DNA from: Segetimicrobium sp035279545
Lineage (GTDB): Bacteria > Sysuimicrobiota > Sysuimicrobiia > Sysuimicrobiales > Segetimicrobiaceae
Length of the DNA stretch: 28,282 nucleotides
NCBI GenBank assembly: GCA_035279545.1
Contig: DATEHM010000153.1
Location: forward strand, 1 to 28,282
Direction of reading: 5' to 3'
The notes under the pieces were generated by a model. It ran no database searches. It was not told the DNA's origin and was given only the letters and a program-made list of their open reading frames with translations. Every line of letters starts with the position of its first letter. Position 1 is the stretch's first letter. Below, piece after piece: positions 24,031-28,282 of this stretch. A program made the position numbers and the translations under genes.

Positions 24031-24936
24031 ATGAAGCATACGTGGCTTGCCTCGATCCTTGCCGCCGGGCTCGTCGTCGGGCTCGCCCCGGCCGGGTCGC
24101 CGGGGGCGGGAATGCCCACCGTGGGGCTGGCGATCTCGACGTTGAACAACCCGTTCTTCGTGGATCTCCGCGACGGCGCGCAGGCGGAGGCGGCGAAACT
24201 CGGCATCACGCTGGTGGTGCTCGACGCCCAAAACGATCCGGCCAAGCAGGCCAGCAGCGTCGAGGACCTGATCGCCAAGAAGGTCGGCGCGGTGATCATC
24301 AACCCGACCGACAGCGACGCGGTCGTACCGACGGTGAAGAAGCTGAACGCGGCGAAGATTCCGGTGATTACCGTCGACCGAGCGGCTAACGGGGGCGTGG
24401 TCGCCGCCCACATCGCCAGCGACAACGTCGCCGGCGGCATGATGGCGGCGGAGGCCGTCGCCAAGCGGCTGAAGGGGAAGGGGAACGTCGTGATGCTCGA
24501 GGGCATCCCCGGGTCGTCGGCCGCGCGGGATCGCGGCCGGGGGTTCCACGAGGGGCTGAAGAAGTTCCCCGGGATCAAGATCGTCGCGTCCCAGACCGCC
24601 GACTTCGACCGCGCCAAAGGCCTGTCCGTGATGGAAAACATCCTGCAGGCTCAGAAGAAGATCGACGCGGTGTTCGCGCAGAACGACGAGATGGCGCTCG
24701 GCGCCGTCCAGGCGATCGAGGCGGCCAAGCGCCAGAAGGAGATGTTTGTCGTGGGGTTCGACGCCATTCCCGATGCCCTGAAGGCGATCGATGCGGGCAG
24801 GATGGCCGCGACGATCGCGCAGCAGCCCAAGGTGATGGGACAGCTGGCGGTGCGGGCGGCGTTGACGCTGCTCAAGGGCGGAACGGTGGCCAAGTTCACG
24901 CCCGTGCCGCTCAGGTTGGTGACGAAGTCGCCGTAA
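24031..24936 (+). CDS. rbsB: D-ribose-type periplasmic binding protein
   Basis: A 301-residue sugar-binding protein of the periplasmic-binding-protein-like I fold. An N-terminal signal (MKHTWLASILAAGLVVGLAP) is followed by VGLAISTLNNPFFVDLRDGA, the typical first strand and helix of ribose binding proteins; INPTDSDAV, TVDRAANGG and FAQNDEMALGA are further landmarks. There is no lipobox Cys, so a soluble secreted protein is expected. ATG 24025 and 24031 are both in frame; 24031 is preferred because AAGGAGGG ends six bases before it. It is the last gene of the operon, an unusual but common position for rbsB in transposed orders. Ribose specificity is supported by rbsK and rbsD in the same operon. 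Confidence 0.93.
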   Translation: MKHTWLASILAAGLVVGLAPAGSPGAGMPTVGLAISTLNNPFFVDLRDGAQAEAAKLGITLVVLDAQNDPAKQASSVEDLIAKKVGAVIINPTDSDAVVPTVKKLNAAKIPVITVDRAANGGVVAAHIASDNVAGGMMAAEAVAKRLKGKGNVVMLEGIPGSSAARDRGRGFHEGLKKFPGIKIVASQTADFDRAKGLSVMENILQAQKKIDAVFAQNDEMALGAVQAIEAAKRQKEMFVVGFDAIPDALKAIDAGRMAATIAQQPKVMGQLAVRAALTLLKGGTVAKFTPVPLRLVTKSP

Positions 24937-24994
24937 CGAGGGAAGCGGGCGTCGGTCCGATCGAGCCCGATCGCCTCAGGCTCTCCTGCCGTTC

Positions 24995-25027
24995 GAGGCG
25001 CGCCGGTGTGATCCGCCGGCGCGCCTC
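24995..25027. terminator. strong hairpin after the rbs operon
   Basis: Perfect 12-bp inverted repeat GAGGCGCGCCGG (24995-25006) and CCGGCGCGCCTC (25016-25027) with a 9-base loop, 58 bases after the rbsB stop and before the convergent SIS gene. No T-tract follows, but the stem is very stable and the position fits a terminator, possibly working in both directions. Confidence 0.55.
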
Positions 25028-25185
25028 CGCGCGTCTACCGGGATCGGTCGGCGGCGGCGGCGATGGTTGTGAGATCCCCGGTCCAGATGTGCCGCGTCGC
25101 GGGTGCCGCCCGGTCCCCGGCTTCGTTCGGCACTGAACCACGTCCACTGGGTGGAATCGAGGGGGCCCGGGCGAAGCCTTCCGCG

Positions 25186-26235
25186 CTAGAGCGTGCGGGT
25201 GATTTTCCGGAGGCCGCGCGGGTGATCCGGGTTGATGCCTTTCGCGCGCGAGAGGTAATAGGCAAGCAGCTGGACGGCCACGCCGTAGACCGGTGGCGCG
25301 ATCTCGCCCCCGGTGCGGCCGGGGATGCGAATGGGGACCCGGGCCAAGCGCAGGATCGCCGGCTCAGAGGAGAAGACCGCGGTTTCGGCGTCCCGGTTCC
25401 GAAGCCGGCTGGCCACGTCGACCAGGTGGGCAAATGTCCGGCCCGGCGGAGCGATGAGGAAGACGGGGAAATCGTGTTCGACCAGCGCGATCGGGCCGTG
25501 CAGCAGATCCGCCGACGACAGGGGAAGCGCGACCACGTAGCAGGTCTCCATGAGCTTGAGCGCGAGTTCCCTCGCCGTCGCGAAGTCGTACCCGCGGCCG
25601 GCGACGATGCACTCGTGCATATACCGGTACCGCTCCGCAAGGCGAGCGATCTCCGCCTCCCGAGCGAGCACCGCACTCTGCGCCGCCGGGATCACCGCGA
25701 CGTCCCGGCCGAGCCCCCGGTCGCCGCCCCACGCCGCTCCGAGGGCGGCCAGGGCGATCACCTGATTGAGGTAGGTCTTCGTTGCGGCGACACTCCGCTC
25801 CGCGCCGGCGTGCGTCAGCACAGTTTCCTGCGCGATCCGGGCCAGGGGGGATCGTGCCCCGTTGGTGATGGCGATGGTGAACGCCCCGTGCGCCCGCACG
25901 CCGGAGAGGAACGCCACGACGTCGGTGGAGCGTCCGGATTGCGAGATCCCGATGGCGACGGTTCGGCGCGTCCGCAGCTGGCCCCCCAGCAGCGTCACGA
26001 CCGAGGGCGCGACCAGGGTGACCGGGACGCCGAGCCGGGTTTCCAGGACGTACTTGCCGTACAGCGCGGCGTTGTCCGAGCTGCCCCGTGCGGCGATCAG
26101 CACGGCGCCGGGCATCGATCGTCTGAGGCGGGCCCCCAGCGTCCGAATCCGCGGCCCCTCCCGGTCGAGCAGCCGGGTCGCGGCCCGCGGGGCGTCGCGA
26201 ATCTCCTGGAGCATGTGCAGCAGTGTTCTCGCCAT
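25186..26235 (-). CDS. SIS-domain sugar-phosphate isomerase, GlmS C-terminal-like
   Basis: A 349-residue protein with two SIS domains and no N-terminal glutaminase domain. The phosphosugar loops AARGSSDNAALYGK (48-61) and GISQSGRSTDVV (96-107) are clear, and ELALKLMETCY places Glu230 at the position of the GlmS catalytic Glu. LLHGPIAL and the C-terminal NPDHPRGLRKITRTL also match the isomerase half of GlmS. Relatives act as glucosamine-6-phosphate deaminases (NagB-II, GlmD) or fructosamine/aldose isomerases. It is convergent with the ribose operon and has a weak ribosome site (GAAGGGGA). Which sugar phosphate is used is unknown. Confidence 0.88.
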   Translation of the reverse strand: MARTLLHMLQEIRDAPRAATRLLDREGPRIRTLGARLRRSMPGAVLIAARGSSDNAALYGKYVLETRLGVPVTLVAPSVVTLLGGQLRTRRTVAIGISQSGRSTDVVAFLSGVRAHGAFTIAITNGARSPLARIAQETVLTHAGAERSVAATKTYLNQVIALAALGAAWGGDRGLGRDVAVIPAAQSAVLAREAEIARLAERYRYMHECIVAGRGYDFATARELALKLMETCYVVALPLSSADLLHGPIALVEHDFPVFLIAPPGRTFAHLVDVASRLRNRDAETAVFSSEPAILRLARVPIRIPGRTGGEIAPPVYGVAVQLLAYYLSRAKGINPDHPRGLRKITRTL

Positions 26236-26516
26236 CGCACCGTCCCCTTCGGCCAGAGTCGGGCGGGGGTCCTGCCTGCGGCGCGCCGATCGGCGCGCCC
26301 ATCCGCGGTCCGCGTCGTGACGAGCCCGGTCGTGCCGGGAGGACGATTTCGACCCGCTGTCGCCCGGCCGTGAAGCCCTTGAGCCGCTTGGGAGGCCGTC
26401 GCTGAAATCACGCTGACCTCACCTGGACTGCTCCCGGGCTCCGTCCAGATAATGGCGGTTTCTGTGACCGGATTCGGAGGAGGCCGCAGTACGTTGAGGA
26501 TCCACCGCTGGCGCGG
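26236..26516. other. divergent region between the SIS and DoxX genes
   Basis: A 281-base gap. The minus-strand SIS promoter and the plus-strand DoxX promoter should both be here; no good consensus boxes are seen. GGAGGAGG at 26476-26483 lies about 33 bases before the DoxX ATG, too far to serve it directly. Confidence 0.35.
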
Positions 26517-27085
26517 ATGCTCTTCAGCTCAACTCGGCTGGCGTGGCTCTGGCTGATTGTACGGGTGTGGCTCGGCTCCAATTGGATGGAGGCCACGCTC
26601 TCGCACAAGATCGGGAATCCGGCGTGGGTGAAACCCGGCGCCGCGATCAAGGGGTTTTGGACGCAGGCAAGCGCCGTCCCGACGAACGGGAAGCCGATGA
26701 TCGCATACGGCTGGTACCGGGACTTCCTCGGGTGGCTGCTCAGCATCCACGCAGAGGTGTGGACGGGGGAGCTGGTCGCCTTCGGAGAGCTGCTCATCGG
26801 GATCGCGTTGATCCTCGGCGTCTTGTCGGGGCCGCGGCCTTCTTCGGCGCCTTCATGAACTGGAACTTCATGATGGCCGGCACCGCCAGCACGAACCCGA
26901 TGCGGTTCGCCGCGGCGATCTTGGTGATGCTCGGTTGGAAGGTCGCCGGATGCTATGGGCTGGATCGGTATCTGCTGCCGGCGCTCGGAACGCCCTGGCG
27001 GCGGGAAGTAGGGTCTTCGCCCACGGCCCCCACCAGGCGGTTCCGGCCTGAACGCCCGGTGCGCGAAACGTCCCAGCGGGAGTGA
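26517..27085 (+). pseudogene. DoxX-family membrane protein, apparently frameshifted
   Basis: The first frame (26517-26858) encodes a DoxX/DoxD-like start, RLAWLWLIVRVWLGSNWMEA, and a helix ending LIGIALILGVL, then falls into SGPRPSSAPS and stops. The next helix, VGAAAFFGAFMNWNFMMAGT, is in another frame starting at 26825 and runs to 27085. Joining them at about 26825, as if one G were missing (TTG-GTC rather than TTGTC), restores a 189-residue protein of ordinary DoxX length with four or so helices. The family includes a thiosulfate:quinone oxidoreductase subunit and many uncharacterised members. It is either a genuine one-base deletion or a sequencing/assembly error. Confidence 0.78.
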
Positions 27086-27301
27086 GGCCGGGGGAACGGC
27101 TTCACTCCTCGCATTTGCCGGATTTCGTGCGCGCCGACGGGCGCGGCATCCCCGTGTCACGTCCGGGTGGGGGTGGATGAGTCAAGCGGCTCGCCAGCGT
27201 CGTCCGCCACGGCCCCTTGATGAGGAAGTAATCCGCGGTCGAGTGAGGAACATATAGCAGAGAACGGGCCAGCCGCGGCTCTCCCGGGCTGGCTCGCTCC
27301 G

Positions 27302-28282
27302 TTGCGGCGGAAAGCGGCTGAGGAGGAGGGTCCCCTGAATAGGGCTGATTCCTGGAGCGCGGCGCCGGCCCACAGCGACACCGGGGGCCACCTGCCGGCC
27401 GGCGGGCCACTTGCCTTCACCTTCGGCAGCTGGTTCACCTGGACGGCCATCGGCGTGGCCTTCCCCGCGCTCGGCGTGCTGCTCGTCGCCGCCGCCGGGG
27501 CGCTCGCCGATGGCGCCTATGAAGCCCTCCCGGCGTTCGCAGCGACCCATGTCGCCACCCTGGGATGGGCGACGATGACGATCATGGGAGGCGCGACACA
27601 GATGGCGCCCGCACTTTTGGGGGCGAGGGTTCGGGCTGAGCGATCCGTGCCGTGGCTGTACGGTCTCTTCACGCTGAGCGTGCTGGCGATGATCGCGGGC
27701 TTCCTGGCAGGACGGTTCACCCTCGTCGCGGTCGGCGGGGCTGGCGTCATCCTGGCCTCGTGGTGGTTCGTGGCCCTGATGGTCTCGACGATCGCGTCGG
27801 CGAGGGCCAAGCTGTCCGTCCTGAGCCCCCAGATCCCGGCCGCGTTCTGCTGCTTTGTGCTGGTGCCGCTGTGGGGGACGGTCCTCGCGGCGAACCTGCG
27901 CTGGGCGTTCTGGCCCGCCCTGCTAGTGGCCCACCGGGGCCTGGTCGTCCACCTGGCCCTCGGCCTGGGCGGGTGGCTGGGCCTGATGGTGGTTGGGACA
28001 TTCTACCGTCTGGTCCCGCTGGTGCACGGTGCGCGGGTGGCCAGCCCTCGGCGAGGATGGGGGATTCTCTGCTCGGGGGTGCTGGCCATCGCCGCGACGC
28101 TGGCCGGGACCGCCTGGGGGGTCGGCTGGGCTTTCCGCGCCGCGGCCCTCCTCGCATCGGGCGCCCTGGTGCTGTTCGCCCAAGAGGTCCTCCACATCCT
28201 CGCCCACCGGCGCAGCCGGGTGCCCGACCTGAACGTGTCGCACTGGCGTGCCGTCGTCGCCCACTCCACCGTTCTCGCCTGC
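27302..28282 (+). CDS. heme-copper-oxidase subunit I-like membrane protein, partial (runs off right edge)
   Basis: An open frame from 27224 to the end of the window. From about residue 40 it is almost continuously hydrophobic, with segments such as FTFGSWFTWTAIGVAF, THVATLGWATMTIMGG and HLALGLGGWLGLMVVGTFYR. Histidines placed before LGW and within the VVHLALGLGGW helix recall heme-binding helices of cbb3/NorB-like or NnrS-like proteins, including the short oxidase-subunit-I-like proteins of nitrogen-oxide or copper metabolism. No ATG or GTG lies before the first helix: candidates are TTG 27302, or CTG 27335 just behind GAGGAGGAGGG. The start given is therefore a guess. Family placement by eye only. 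Confidence 0.66.
   Translation, partial: MRRKAAEEEGPLNRADSWSAAPAHSDTGGHLPAGGPLAFTFGSWFTWTAIGVAFPALGVLLVAAAGALADGAYEALPAFAATHVATLGWATMTIMGGATQMAPALLGARVRAERSVPWLYGLFTLSVLAMIAGFLAGRFTLVAVGGAGVILASWWFVALMVSTIASARAKLSVLSPQIPAAFCCFVLVPLWGTVLAANLRWAFWPALLVAHRGLVVHLALGLGGWLGLMVVGTFYRLVPLVHGARVASPRRGWGILCSGVLAIAATLAGTAWGVGWAFRAAALLASGALVLFAQEVLHILAHRRSRVPDLNVSHWRAVVAHSTVLAC

Noticed and set aside
27102..27410. Minus-strand frame with a segment LLYVPHSTADYFLIKGPW
   Set aside because: The segment looks protein-like, but the rest of the frame is Pro/Arg-rich, overlaps the start of the oxidase-like gene and has no start signal; no family recognised.
1..28282. CRISPR arrays, phage genes, toxin-antitoxin or defence systems
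   Set aside because: No regularly spaced repeats, no Cas, integrase, capsid or restriction-type proteins are seen anywhere in the window.

Overview
The window is GC-rich bacterial DNA with densely packed genes, strong GGAGG-type ribosome binding sites, frequent GTG starts and many stop/start overlaps (GTGA, TGATG). The mix (polyamine-type ABC importer with a Tat-exported binding protein, ATP-dependent hydantoinase genes, two luciferase-like flavin oxidoreductases, a GNAT/acyl-CoA synthetase fusion, a complete ribose operon) suggests a free-living heterotroph from soil, sediment or water. No rRNA, tRNA or other phylogenetic marker is present, so a deep uncultured Gram-positive-side lineage (Chloroflexota/Armatimonadota-like) is only a guess.

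Layout. (1) Positions 1-129 are the last 29 codons of an ISAzo13-type transposase and the probable insertion-sequence end. (2) 537-5582, plus strand: binding protein, ATPase, two permeases and an M14/AstE-AspA-family zinc deacylase, a tightly coupled uptake-plus-hydrolysis operon. (3) 10858-5679, minus strand: HyuA, HyuB and an M24-family metallohydrolase, convergent with the first operon. (4) 11198-15104: a minus-strand luciferase-like oxidoreductase, then plus-strand cupin, second luciferase-like oxidoreductase and VOC protein, then a minus-strand RidA. (5) 15295-18805: a minus-strand GNAT/ADP-forming acyl-CoA synthetase fusion divergent from a universal stress protein. (6) 19028-19872: a possible small ORF and a VIT1/CCC1-type Fe/Mn transporter. 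(7) 20163-24936: rbsK-rbsD-rbsA-rbsC-rbsB, with a strong hairpin after it. (8) 25186-28282: a GlmS-like SIS isomerase (minus), a DoxX-family gene broken by an apparent one-base frameshift, and the first part of a membrane protein resembling heme-copper-oxidase subunit I that runs off the end.

How it fits together. Regions 2 and 3 look like one catabolic island: import of a small cationic or amide-containing compound, opening of cyclic amides by HyuAB, and hydrolysis by the M24 and M14 enzymes. The M24 plus M14-deacylase pair resembles the ectoine-degradation pair (DoeA/DoeB, EutD/EutE), and M24 plus HyuAB recalls creatinine/hydantoin breakdown; the substrate cannot be fixed from sequence. Region 4 would suit oxidation of an organic molecule with clean-up of reactive intermediates. 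The ribose operon is complete, with no recognisable regulator in the window. No CRISPR array, phage module or defence system was seen.
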